Part shown: one piece after another, positions 1-7,473 of the stretch
Numbering within the stretch: position 1 is the stretch's first letter
Layout: each line of letters opens with the position of its first letter
NCBI GenBank assembly: GCA_013044365.1
Contig: JABEUP010000043.1
Location: forward strand, 1-10,113
DNA: 10,113 nt
From: Acidimicrobiaceae bacterium
Lineage (GTDB): Bacteria > Actinomycetota > Acidimicrobiia > Acidimicrobiales > Acidimicrobiaceae
Direction: 5' to 3'
Notes under the pieces: generated by a model
Told to the model about the DNA's origin: nothing
Databases searched by the model: none
What the model saw: only the letters and a program-made list of their open reading frames with translations
Position numbers and translations under genes: made by a program

Positions 1-1753
1 GCAGATTTGTAAATCCGAATGCCGTATAGCTAGCATTTCTCTCCACCCATATTGTGGCACTGTGCCAAGGAGGTACCCTCCTTGCCTTGAAGTATCGGCC
101 TTTGGAGGCCAGCAAGGTGAGGAACAGAACTCCGGCGAATAGGGATGGCATCGCAATGAAAAGCCAAGACGGGGACAGAATGGAGAAGTTTGAAAATACT
201 GGCTGAATAACCCACGGTGAGTGAAGCGCGCCGTCGACTAGAAGCTTTGGGATGATAGGAGAAAGGCTGGAGGCAGCGAAACGAATTTCCCACGGCGTTA
301 CGATTGAGATTGCAAAGCATGAGCCTGCCATTATCAGCATGACGGCTTTTGGAATTAGTCTTTCCCCTGGTCCTTTGGTGTCTGCCTTGGGCTTGCCTAG
401 CAGAACCAGGCCAATAACTCTCAGGAATGCCAGAGCGGCCAGGCCTGAGGTCAGAGCCACCAGAGCTCCGGCAGCCAGCAGGGCAAGCCTGATTGCAAGG
501 CTGGAAATACGAAACTCCTGCATTAAAGACTCGAGCACCAGCCATTCGGAGACGAAACCTATAGTGGGCGGAAGTCCGGCCAGGGTGAGCGCGCCTATAG
601 TGAATGATATTCCGGAGTACGGTAGTGTTTTTCCGATTCCACTCATGTGCTCTATATCATCTGAATTAGCCTCAGACTCAATGTTGACTAAAGATATAAA
701 AAGAGTCGATTTTGCAATTGAGTGAGCTATGGAATGCAGAGTTGCTGCTAATAGCCCCAGTGCGATGAGCATCTTGTCGTTGGTTGCCGCACCTGCAAGT
801 GCAACTCCAAATGCCGTGAAGATTATTCCGGCATTTTCAACGCTTGAATAAGCAATCAATTTACTGAGACGTCTTTCCACACCCGCAAAGGCAATTCCGA
901 GTATCGCGGTTGCTCCACCCAGTAGCAGAACCCCCACCACCAGCCACACCGGAGGTCTGCCAAGGATGGCAAAAAAACGCAATAGCCCGTACACTGCCAC
1001 ATTTGCAGCAATCCCAGCCATGGCAGCCCTTGTGGGCCCGCTCGCTATCGAATACCCATCTGGCATCCACCCTTGTAACGGAACTATGCCAAGTTTGGCA
1101 CCAAATCCCAGTACAATTAGGCCGTAGGCAATATCGTGCACTGAACCTGTTTGCAGAATCCGCCAGTCAGAGAATAAAAGTGTGCCTGACTTTCCTGCCA
1201 GAAGTAGAAAGCCAACAAGAATAGATGCCCCGCCTATTTTCTGGATTACCAGAGTCAGCCACGATTCCTGCGCCTGGATTTTCGACTGGCGGGTAGCTGA
1301 AGTAAGGATGAAAAACGCAAGCGTTAGAGATTCCCAGGCAAAGATGAAGGTGAAGGCATCTCGTGCACTTAATATAACCACTACAGACCCGAGCAGAAGA
1401 ATGTAGCCGGTTGCAAGCCCTCTTCTGCGGGGACTGGATGCCTTGTTGATCCAAAATACCGAGAATATCGAAACAAGAAATGCCAGGCCAAGGAGCCAGA
1501 TAAGAAAAAGCGCTGTCAAGTTGTCTATGACTAGTGCGGTGGTGCCGATACCAAAGAGCGACCCAAAGTTGATAATTAGTGGACCACTCATTAGTACCGA
1601 GATTCCCACCGCCAGATTGAGAGCCGATCCAACCGCCCCGAAAACATACGGAAGGCCGCGCAGATATCTTCGCGATGGGCCAAACAGTAGATCGGTCGCG
1701 ATTGCGGCAACGAGAAAAAGCAGTGCTATCTCGAAGACCGAACTTATTAACAC
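1..1753 (-). CDS. hyfB: HyfB-like antiporter-type membrane subunit (NuoL/N family), 3' end outside window
   Basis: This is a proton-translocating membrane subunit of a group 4 hydrogenase-like/complex I-like enzyme. The frame is open for 584 codons to the window edge; E. coli HyfB is about 670 residues, so a short C-terminal part is missing. The start is a GTG at 1753 that overlaps the stop of the upstream gene by 7 bases and follows a GAGGTAA ribosome binding site. No ATG lies nearby, which makes the gene easy to overlook. Family marks are an FAWES segment with Glu141, GFGAKLGIVPL with Lys220, LHSIAHSIAK with His340, His344 and Lys348, and LPPTIGFVSEW near 393-404. The Glu, Lys and His residues used by the antiporter channel are thus present. 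The many hydrophobic segments fit about 14 helices. Near the edge, PPWHSATIW stands where I recall a W-x-C-G-like motif in HyfB relatives, and YTAFGF follows. NuoL or NuoN from a true complex I is less likely given the neighbours. Confidence 0.92.
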   Translation of the reverse strand, partial: MLISSVFEIALLFLVAAIATDLLFGPSRRYLRGLPYVFGAVGSALNLAVGISVLMSGPLIINFGSLFGIGTTALVIDNLTALFLIWLLGLAFLVSIFSVFWINKASSPRRRGLATGYILLLGSVVVILSARDAFTFIFAWESLTLAFFILTSATRQSKIQAQESWLTLVIQKIGGASILVGFLLLAGKSGTLLFSDWRILQTGSVHDIAYGLIVLGFGAKLGIVPLQGWMPDGYSIASGPTRAAMAGIAANVAVYGLLRFFAILGRPPVWLVVGVLLLGGATAILGIAFAGVERRLSKLIAYSSVENAGIIFTAFGVALAGAATNDKMLIALGLLAATLHSIAHSIAKSTLFISLVNIESEANSDDIEHMSGIGKTLPYSGISFTIGALTLAGLPPTIGFVSEWLVLESLMQEFRISSLAIRLALLAAGALVALTSGLAALAFLRVIGLVLLGKPKADTKGPGERLIPKAVMLIMAGSCFAISIVTPWEIRFAASSLSPIIPKLLVDGALHSPWVIQPVFSNFSILSPSWLFIAMPSLFAGVLFLTLLASKGRYFKARRVPPWHSATIWVERNASYTAFGFTNL

Positions 1754-2535
1754 GGCTTACCTCGATTGGAGATCGTTCCAACCGCCAACAATATTGCGTA
1801 AAGAATTCCAAAAGGACTCGGTGGCGAGCCAGGAACATATACATCCACCGGGATGAGTCCGTCGACTCCATTTTTGGCGGTAGAAGCGCTGTTTCTATGC
1901 ATTCCTCCACTGATTGCATCGGTGCCAACTGCAATCACAGCTTTAGGGTGTGGCATCTGCAGATAGGTTTCCTTGAGCGAGTCGATCATTCCAGTCGATC
2001 CGGATCCGGTAACGAGAAGAATGTCGGCATGGCGCGGTGATGCGGTGAAGGTGATTCCCAGCCGCTGCACATCGTATATGGGATTGGTCAACGCGGAAAT
2101 TTCCCATTCCTCCGAACCGTCCGAACCGCAATCGACGTGGCGGATAGCAATGGAGCGCCTAAGGGTTCTGACTCTCAAGTAAAGAGCTGCTCTGACTGCC
2201 CGGAGCCTCTCCCGATCCTCAACGGTCTCAGGAACAACGAGAAGATCCCTGTCTAATTTCGCGGATTCGAAGTCTGGCTGAAAGGAGAAGATATCCCCGC
2301 ATAGATCTATGCAGTTTCCACATAAAATGCAGAGTCCCAAGTCAACCTGCGGGTGCGTCTGCTCAATATTGATGGCGTTAGTCGGACAGGACTTGGCCAC
2401 ATGCGACAGGTCAAGCCCAAGATTGTTGGGAGATATCTTAATCGAGCCACGCCAGGTCTCACCGTATCCGTCGCTCTTTCTCGGATATTTTGAGGTTAGT
2501 ATTCCATCAGATATACCCTTTAATACCCATGGCAT
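1747..2535 (-). CDS. Fused ferredoxin-like and NuoB/HycG-like small subunit, cluster ligands largely lost
   Basis: This 262-residue protein joins a HyfH/NuoI-like ferredoxin domain (about 1-95) to a HycG/NuoB-like small subunit (about 125-255). In relatives these pass electrons through iron-sulfur clusters to the large subunit on the cytoplasmic side. The ferredoxin half keeps one complete CxxCxxCxxxC site (Cys69, 72, 75, 79). The other site has only Cys50 in SCPTNAI; its CxxCxxC part is absent. The small-subunit half keeps the fold marks HVDCG, SPRHADILLVTG and VPGSPPSP. However, the four expected proximal-cluster cysteines are Asp139, Glu142, Asp206 (VGTDA) and Ser237 (PGSPP), judged against E. 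coli HycG as I remember it; only the non-ligand Cys136 remains. The start ATG overlaps the preceding stop as TAATG, with a GGGGGTG site upstream. Reading frame and motif spacing are intact, so this looks like a maintained protein with changed function and not decay. The exact role is unknown. Confidence 0.88.
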   Translation of the reverse strand: MPWVLKGISDGILTSKYPRKSDGYGETWRGSIKISPNNLGLDLSHVAKSCPTNAINIEQTHPQVDLGLCILCGNCIDLCGDIFSFQPDFESAKLDRDLLVVPETVEDRERLRAVRAALYLRVRTLRRSIAIRHVDCGSDGSEEWEISALTNPIYDVQRLGITFTASPRHADILLVTGSGSTGMIDSLKETYLQMPHPKAVIAVGTDAISGGMHRNSASTAKNGVDGLIPVDVYVPGSPPSPFGILYAILLAVGTISNRGKPC

Positions 2536-4022
2536 TAGCCTGACACCCCCGCAACAGAGAGGCCGAAGCTGGCCTCAATAAACGCAAAATCTGTCGTTAT
2601 GTCCTTTGGAAATGCCGACGAAAAGACGGACATATTATGAAAAGAGGCAGAGCGCTGTCTGACGGTTTTCAGACGACCTGAGTCAACTATTACCAGGTAA
2701 AGTACTTCGCCCTGGGAAGCCTCAGCCCAGCCAAGCGATTCTCCGTCGCGAATGTTTAGTTTTATTCGCCATTCATCTCCAGGAGTTTTTAAATCGCCAA
2801 GACCATCTAGTGCTTGCTTGAGTAAATGGAATGAGCCGGCTATTTCGTCTATTCTCACATTCTGGCGGGCGAGCGCGTCCCCGTCGGAAGTTTCCCTTAC
2901 TGGTACGAAACCCAAATGTCGGTAAGCACTGTAGGGATGAGAGGATCTGGTGTCCTCCAAGAGGCCAGATCCACGTGCCACTGGGCCCAAGGTGCCAAAT
3001 AGCCGTGATTGCTTAGTAGTTATTACTCCGGTTCCCCGCAATCGATCAAGAAATGATGCCGTCTTCATGAGGAGGTTTACGCTGGAATCTATATCAGCCT
3101 CCAGCTTTGAAATCCGTTTTGAGACTGCATTCAGGTCGAGGGTGGTGGGAATTGTCACTCCGCCGGGTGAAACGACTCCTCTTGAGAATCTGTGTCCGCA
3201 AATGTCAGCGCGCAATCGCATGATCTGTTCTTTATAAAAACTAAATCTTGCGAATGCAACTGCCTGGGCCGCTGCTTCACAATGTCGGACCATTGATTCA
3301 AGGTGGTTAGCGATCCTCTCGAGTTCGGCGTGAATCACTCTGACAAGTTGTGCCTGAGGGGAAATTTCAGAATCTGAAAGCTGTTCAATTGCCTGGCAAT
3401 ACGCGATCGCATGTGCAACGGAAGAGACGCCTTCGACGCGTTCGGCAAGCAAGGCCCCTTCTCCGAAAGATCTTCCCGAAAAATTGTTCTCGATACCCCG
3501 GTGCTTGTAAAAGGGACGGGGTTCGACATGGAGAATTTCCTCTCCGGGAGTTTCGATTACATATTCGATAGATTCGAATATGCCCGACCTTACTGGTCCG
3601 AGAGGAATCTTAAAAAGTCCCTCACCTTCCACCGAAGGTTCTGAGAGATCTGGTCGACGTTCAGAAAGATCCTCGTCCGGTTTGTAAGTGGGGTCTGATT
3701 CGAGGCCTTTGCGGATTACGAGTGGATCGAGACTTTGATAGTTCGCCGGCATTAGCCCATGAAGGTCGAATATCTGTCTTTCGTACCAATTCGCTGCGGG
3801 TGTAATTGCACTAAGTGCGGGGTACGTGCCGTGACCAGGTTCAATGTTGCAACTTATGATCTTGAAAGCTCCGAAGGAACTTAAAATTGCACTAAGTCGG
3901 GTTCCGCCTTGGAAAGGTACGGCAAATAGGGCGCCGAGCCGTCCTTCTCTCCGTAGGTCTGACTCTACAGCGTTAACAAAGCGGTCGGCCGCGACTGTGC
4001 TCGACTGAATAGAAGTTGCCAT
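2535..4022 (-). CDS. hycE: NuoCD/HycE-like large subunit without Ni-Fe ligands
   Basis: This 495-residue protein has an N-terminal NuoC-like domain (about 1-125, with ANWYERQIFDLHG at 77-89) and a NuoD/hydrogenase large-subunit domain (about 135-495, with LHVEPRPFYKHRGIE). Its length matches M. tuberculosis hycE (Rv0087, about 492 from memory). In hydrogenases, two CxxC pairs hold the Ni-Fe centre. Here the first pair falls at E194-R-V-E-G-V-S200, giving Glu197 and Ser200. The second falls at the very C-terminus, where I-V-G-S-L-D-P-C-Y-S-C in E. coli HycE reads IEASFGLSVAG, giving Ser489 and Gly492. It cannot bind a normal Ni-Fe site, so hydrogenase activity is not expected. The His of the usual GPVH segment is Arg145. 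The start at 4022 is preferred over an upstream in-frame ATG at 4115 because it forms a TGATG overlap with the previous gene and follows a GAGGTG site 8 bases upstream; the longer version would overlap the previous gene by 94 bases. Confidence 0.92.
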   Translation of the reverse strand: MATSIQSSTVAADRFVNAVESDLRREGRLGALFAVPFQGGTRLSAILSSFGAFKIISCNIEPGHGTYPALSAITPAANWYERQIFDLHGLMPANYQSLDPLVIRKGLESDPTYKPDEDLSERRPDLSEPSVEGEGLFKIPLGPVRSGIFESIEYVIETPGEEILHVEPRPFYKHRGIENNFSGRSFGEGALLAERVEGVSSVAHAIAYCQAIEQLSDSEISPQAQLVRVIHAELERIANHLESMVRHCEAAAQAVAFARFSFYKEQIMRLRADICGHRFSRGVVSPGGVTIPTTLDLNAVSKRISKLEADIDSSVNLLMKTASFLDRLRGTGVITTKQSRLFGTLGPVARGSGLLEDTRSSHPYSAYRHLGFVPVRETSDGDALARQNVRIDEIAGSFHLLKQALDGLGDLKTPGDEWRIKLNIRDGESLGWAEASQGEVLYLVIVDSGRLKTVRQRSASFHNMSVFSSAFPKDITTDFAFIEASFGLSVAGVSG

Positions 4023-5488
4023 CAAAGCACCTCGAGTTCGTTGGCGGCGTGGTTGAGAAGCGTCACCAGTTGCCCCGGTGGATGTATCCCTAAAATGACC
4101 AGTCCAACCAGACACAGTCCCATGGCGGCGACAATATAGAAACTTGGTTCACCAACAACGGGGCTATGAATAGGTTCGGCGGCGGGGGTGAGCATTGTTT
4201 GGGTAACGTAGTAGGTGAGTCCAAAAAACGCCAACGTTATAAGAACCACCAATGTCGCGGCTGCCACGTCATTGTGGCTCTGAAGTCCTCCCATCACTAT
4301 AAGAAATTCACTTCGAAAAATTCCAAATGGAGGCATGGCTGACAATGCCAGGATGGCAAGAACAAACATCGGACCAGTGGCAGGCAAAAGACCAATTCCC
4401 CCTGTGATTTTGGCCAGGTCTTTTGTTTGGAACTTTCGCAGCAACGAGCCGGCGCCGAAAAATGCTCCTCCTTTTGCAAATGCATGGGCTATGACATGCA
4501 AAAGTACGCCGAATACGGCAATCGGCGCGGAGAAACTCATCCCTATCGCGAGAATCCCCATGTGTTCAATGCTTGAGTATGCGAGGAGACGCTTCACATC
4601 ACGCTGACTGATTAGGTAAAGTGCTGCGATCAAGAGGGTTGCCAGTCCAAATATAAGTAGCACATTCTGAGGAAAGGCTTTGCCTACTGACCGTTCAGTT
4701 ATTTGAAAAAAGCGAAGGATGGCGTAAAAACTCACTGACAACAGTGAACCAGAAAGCAGCGCTGAAACTGGAGTCGGGGCCTCAGAGTGTGCATCAGGCA
4801 GCCACGTGTGGACCGGGAAAAACCCGACCTTGGTACCATAGCCCACCACGGCAAGGACAAATGCCAACCGAACCACTTGATGAGGAAATTCGGAGGACCC
4901 GGCAAGCAGGTTGGAAAAAGACAGTCCGTGAGACTGGCCCAAAACGGTTGCGGCCGAATAATAAATGAATATTGTTGCGAGCAGTCCAATTCCGAGTCCG
5001 AGCGATGCAAGCAGGAGGTACTTCCAGGCGGCCTCTGTTGCTCGCTCGGTATCGTCGATCGCTACCAAGAGCGCAGAAATTACAGTCGTAATTTCAATTG
5101 CTACCCAGAGGAGGGCCAGTCCGTTAACTATCAGGGCCATTATCATCGCCCAGCAAAATAAATTTAGGCCAGCTTGAAAGTGTTTTATGTACCTTACTCC
5201 GCTGCTTCCCGTTGGTACACGAATGTACCCGGCACTAAATATCGATGTGGCGGAATACAAGAACGCCGTGGGAATCAAAAAGACCAGGGACAGCGGGTCG
5301 ACGAAGAAAAAGCTGCCGATAGAGGCGCTTCCATCTTTTATGACAATCGGTATAAGCACAATTGCAAGAAGAAAGGAAATTGATCCGGTACCAATTGAGA
5401 CGGTCTTTGCAATTCGGGCGCTTGCAAACCACGAAATTAGCGAGGCAACTAAAGGTAATGCTGCCATAGCAATCATCACTTTGTCCAT
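4022..5488 (-). CDS. hyfF: HyfF/HycQ-like proton-translocating membrane subunit (NuoN/M/L family)
   Basis: This 488-residue polytopic protein is the second antiporter-type subunit of the complex. From memory, M. tuberculosis hycQ (Rv0086) also has about 488 residues. Visible family marks are WVAIEITTV with Glu132, GYGTKVGFFPVHTWLPDAH with Lys220 followed by SEAPTPVSALLSG, LLAYSSIEHMG, HVIAHAFAKGGAFF with His331, His335 and Lys339, and AMPPFGIFRSEF. These are the charged residues along the proton path in NuoL/M/N proteins, and all are in place, so ion translocation is plausible. About 13-14 hydrophobic helices can be seen. The gene begins 2 bases after the hyfE stop, with an AAAGGGT site inside the end of hyfE. 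Its TGA overlaps the ATG of the large-subunit gene. HyfF is preferred to a complex I subunit because hyfE, hycD and a hycE-type gene sit beside it. Confidence 0.94.
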   Translation of the reverse strand: MDKVMIAMAALPLVASLISWFASARIAKTVSIGTGSISFLLAIVLIPIVIKDGSASIGSFFFVDPLSLVFLIPTAFLYSATSIFSAGYIRVPTGSSGVRYIKHFQAGLNLFCWAMIMALIVNGLALLWVAIEITTVISALLVAIDDTERATEAAWKYLLLASLGLGIGLLATIFIYYSAATVLGQSHGLSFSNLLAGSSEFPHQVVRLAFVLAVVGYGTKVGFFPVHTWLPDAHSEAPTPVSALLSGSLLSVSFYAILRFFQITERSVGKAFPQNVLLIFGLATLLIAALYLISQRDVKRLLAYSSIEHMGILAIGMSFSAPIAVFGVLLHVIAHAFAKGGAFFGAGSLLRKFQTKDLAKITGGIGLLPATGPMFVLAILALSAMPPFGIFRSEFLIVMGGLQSHNDVAAATLVVLITLAFFGLTYYVTQTMLTPAAEPIHSPVVGEPSFYIVAAMGLCLVGLVILGIHPPGQLVTLLNHAANELEVL

Positions 5489-5490
5489 TG

Positions 5491-6159
5491 TTACCCTTTC
5501 AGCCTGTCTAGATTTTCCGTAGAGAGCGTCTTTGCACGTGCGTGATGGACCCTCATGAGCAAGCCGAAAACTACGGATGCCACAAGTAAGTCAAAGAGAA
5601 ATGCAATATCGATTACAAGCGGAAGTCCCGATGCCACAACCATGCTGGCAATCGACACTCCATTTTCCAAAGAAAGAAAACCTATCGCCTGAGAAACCAC
5701 ATCGGAACGAAGTATGGCAAGTAGGAATGCGACCAGGACAACGGCCATCGAAATATCCAGGGCAGCCGTTGGAAGCGCAGCCGAATCAAAGTGAATTGAA
5801 TTCATGGTAAAGAATCCGACAACCGATACAGCCATCGCAAGAAGTGTCATTGATGCTACGCCCAATGACCTGTCATCGGAAAGGCTAATTTCAGCCCTAT
5901 CCAGAAATCTCCTGATGACGTATGGAACAATCAATACTTTTAAGACGAACGAGATTATTCCCAACGCGTAGAGTTCGGGAATGTGGTGACTGATTGCCAG
6001 GAATCCCGCCAGAATGGTCACCAAAAATGATTGGAGAGCGTAAAGTCTCAGTTGGGACCGGAGCAAGGGGGCTCGGAACATCCCAAACTCGGTGAGTAAG
6101 ACTAGGACAGCGATCATATTTGAGGTGCCCGTAAAAGCAGAAGGAACCGGAGTGTGCAT
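5491..6159 (-). CDS. hyfE: HyfE/HycP-like membrane subunit (NuoK-related)
   Basis: This protein of about 222 residues is the hydrogenase-4 component E type, whose C-terminal half corresponds to the small complex I subunit NuoK. It is expected to sit in the membrane between the HycD-like anchor and the antiporter subunits. About seven hydrophobic helices are visible. The NuoK-like signature is GFLSLENGVS with a buried Glu at about residue 165, followed by a helix with two Asp residues (near 184 and 190) in LVIDIAFLFDLL. Its length agrees with E. coli HyfE (216) and M. tuberculosis hycP (about 220). The ATG at 6159 is chosen over an adjacent GTG at 6162 because it overlaps the hycD stop as TGATG and lies 6 bases after a strong GGAGG. 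The function is inferred from the family and from the neighbours. Confidence 0.92.
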   Translation of the reverse strand: MHTPVPSAFTGTSNMIAVLVLLTEFGMFRAPLLRSQLRLYALQSFLVTILAGFLAISHHIPELYALGIISFVLKVLIVPYVIRRFLDRAEISLSDDRSLGVASMTLLAMAVSVVGFFTMNSIHFDSAALPTAALDISMAVVLVAFLLAILRSDVVSQAIGFLSLENGVSIASMVVASGLPLVIDIAFLFDLLVASVVFGLLMRVHHARAKTLSTENLDRLKG

Positions 6160-7124
6160 CACCCACCTCCAAGGTAAAAGACGAGCACCGAGAGTGCGGC
6201 GAGTAGAAATGCCGCAGCAAGAAACTCGGTTATTTTGAATAGACGAAGCTTGGAAAAAGAGTTGTCGATTACCGCGAAAACGGTTCCGAGGATAATCGCC
6301 TTCACGAGTAGTGCCGGGATGGCAATCAAGACCGATATCAACCGCGTATTACTTGCAAGACCCCACGGGGCGACGAATACGTCTATAAGAATGGTGTATA
6401 AGATCAGTTGTTTCATTGCCGAGCCCCACTTTAATAATGCAAAAGGGGCTCCTGAGTGTTCCAGGGTTCTGCCTTCGTCAATCATCCCAAATTCCAGCGT
6501 TCCGGAATGGCTTTCAACGGGAATCCGACCGGTATCGGTCAGCACTACCATGAAAAAGGCCAGCGCTGCAAGAATGTGCGCAGGACGCACGATCTGGCTA
6601 GCCGACGACCGGACTGTGGCGGCCATTGAATAGGGAAGATCCGTTGCCGTAATGATTCCTGCCGCAAATACTACGAAAAGAACGGTTGGTTCTATGAGCG
6701 CACCAAATGTCATTGCTCTGCTACTACCCAACTGGGCATAAGGAGCTCGGGTTTCAGTCCCAGCCAGGGCAACCGAAAATCCAGCTAAAGCGAGGATAAA
6801 GCCGCCTCCAAGAATATCGCCCATATATCCCAGCGGGAGTCCAAACGTCGTCAGGACTGGGATTAATAATGGAACCGTTAGATAGCAGACGAATGCGATT
6901 ATTGGCGCAATCAGGAAAACCCAACTTGAGTTGTCCGGGATCAGCGTCTCTTTGCTGAAAAGCTTTACCAAGTCGTAATAAGGTTGTAAAATTCTTGGCC
7001 CTCTGCGACCTTGCAGACCAGCGGCTATCTTTGCGACAACACCGCTAACAAGTGGCGCACCCATCAGAATTGTAAGTACCTGAACAGCCTGGACCACCGC
7101 AGGCATCAAGTTCAAGCTACCCAA
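6159..7124 (-). CDS. hycD: HycD/NuoH-like membrane anchor subunit
   Basis: This is the first gene of the operon. It encodes the membrane subunit that in relatives joins the hydrophilic arm to the ion-pumping subunits and forms the quinone/E-channel region in NuoH. The protein of about 321 residues has some eight hydrophobic helices. Family marks are GPRILQPYYDLVKLFSKE near residues 42-59, which matches the LQPxxDLxKL loop of HycD/NuoH. A segment from GRIPVESHSGTLEFG through MIDEGRTLEHSG (about 199-225) corresponds to the acidic loop containing PVxxxxxxLEL and LEYSG in HycD. Several Glu residues of that loop are retained. Start choice: the frame also allows a GTG at 7136, but that codon has no ribosome binding site. 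A TTG at 7124 has GGAGG placed 5 bases before it, so I use 7124; an ATG lies six codons further in. Confidence 0.9.
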   Translation of the reverse strand: MGSLNLMPAVVQAVQVLTILMGAPLVSGVVAKIAAGLQGRRGPRILQPYYDLVKLFSKETLIPDNSSWVFLIAPIIAFVCYLTVPLLIPVLTTFGLPLGYMGDILGGGFILALAGFSVALAGTETRAPYAQLGSSRAMTFGALIEPTVLFVVFAAGIITATDLPYSMAATVRSSASQIVRPAHILAALAFFMVVLTDTGRIPVESHSGTLEFGMIDEGRTLEHSGAPFALLKWGSAMKQLILYTILIDVFVAPWGLASNTRLISVLIAIPALLVKAIILGTVFAVIDNSFSKLRLFKITEFLAAAFLLAALSVLVFYLGGG

Positions 7125-7175
7125 AAGTACCTCCACTAAGTCCGGTGAACTTGGTAGAGGCCATTAGCTCGAAGA

Positions 7176-7196
7176 GCGGTTTAGGGAGAAACCCGC
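7176..7196. repeat. Imperfect hairpin in the predicted hycD leader
   Basis: GCGGTTT (7176-7182) and AAACCCGC (7189-7196) can pair with one bulged base around a 6-base loop. A 5-base outer pair TCCGG/CCGGA (7141-7145 and 7196-7200) is also present but competes with it. It would lie in the transcribed leader of the operon and could affect translation or transcript stability. No riboswitch class is recognised. Confidence 0.25.
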
Positions 7197-7266
7197 CGGA
7201 ACCTCATCCGACAATCTGCAAGGTGACGCGCTCATATGGCTACGGCTGAAATTACAGATCTTTTTT

Positions 7267-7295
7267 ACCTTATCCGATATAACTCAATTTGTCCA
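7267..7295 (-). promoter_or_regulatory. Candidate promoter of the hycD-hyfB operon
   Basis: On the minus strand, a TGGACA box (7295-7290, five of six matches to TTGACA) is followed after 17 bases by TAAGGT (7272-7267), which fits the loose TAnnnT -10 form common in actinobacteria. Transcription would start near 7260 and leave a leader of about 135 bases before the hycD start. This is a pattern match only. Confidence 0.35.
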
Positions 7296-7396
7296 GCATT
7301 TGAGAGGATACTGATAGTCCAAAAGCATCGGTTGACATGAGCAAGACGCAGAGATTGCCAAATGACGTTACTTTTTTTGTGTCGAATCTCGTGTCT

Positions 7397-7428
7397 GACG
7401 GTGGCAAGCGGCCTAATTCGTCGCCGTC
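7397..7428. repeat. Imperfect 9-bp inverted repeat in the intergenic region
   Basis: GACGGTGGC (7397-7405) pairs with GTCGCCGTC (7420-7428) with two G-T wobbles around a 14-base loop. A run of five T follows at 7443-7447, but too far away for a typical intrinsic terminator. It could be an operator or a structured leader; no function can be assigned. Confidence 0.25.
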
Positions 7429-7473
7429 CGAAGGGTCGAGTCTTTTTCGATTGATACCTAACTACGCTGAAAG

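Noticed and set aside
252..725. Plus-strand open frames over the left 2 kb, and minus-strand frames such as 1167-1934 and 30-545
   Set aside because: They overlap the well-supported hyfB frame, which shows clear family motifs throughout, and they show no family signal of their own.
4023..4115. Upstream ATG at 4115 as start of the large-subunit gene
   Set aside because: It would add 31 low-complexity residues overlapping the hyfF gene; the ATG at 4022 has a TGATG overlap and a good ribosome binding site.
1..7124. Annotating the operon as an active formate hydrogenlyase or hydrogenase-4
   Set aside because: The Ni-Fe and proximal iron-sulfur cysteines are absent, and no formate dehydrogenase or hydrogenase maturation gene is in the window. 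Only the family resemblance is supported.
1..7124. Respiratory complex I (nuo) operon
   Set aside because: A NuoC-NuoD fusion, a HyfE-type subunit and a fused ferredoxin/small subunit, with no NuoA, J, E, F or G, point to the hydrogenase-4/Ehr branch.
7332..7337. Perfect TTGACA on the plus strand as a promoter -35 box
   Set aside because: No acceptable -10 box is found 16-19 bases downstream, and it lies about 220 bases before the gene.
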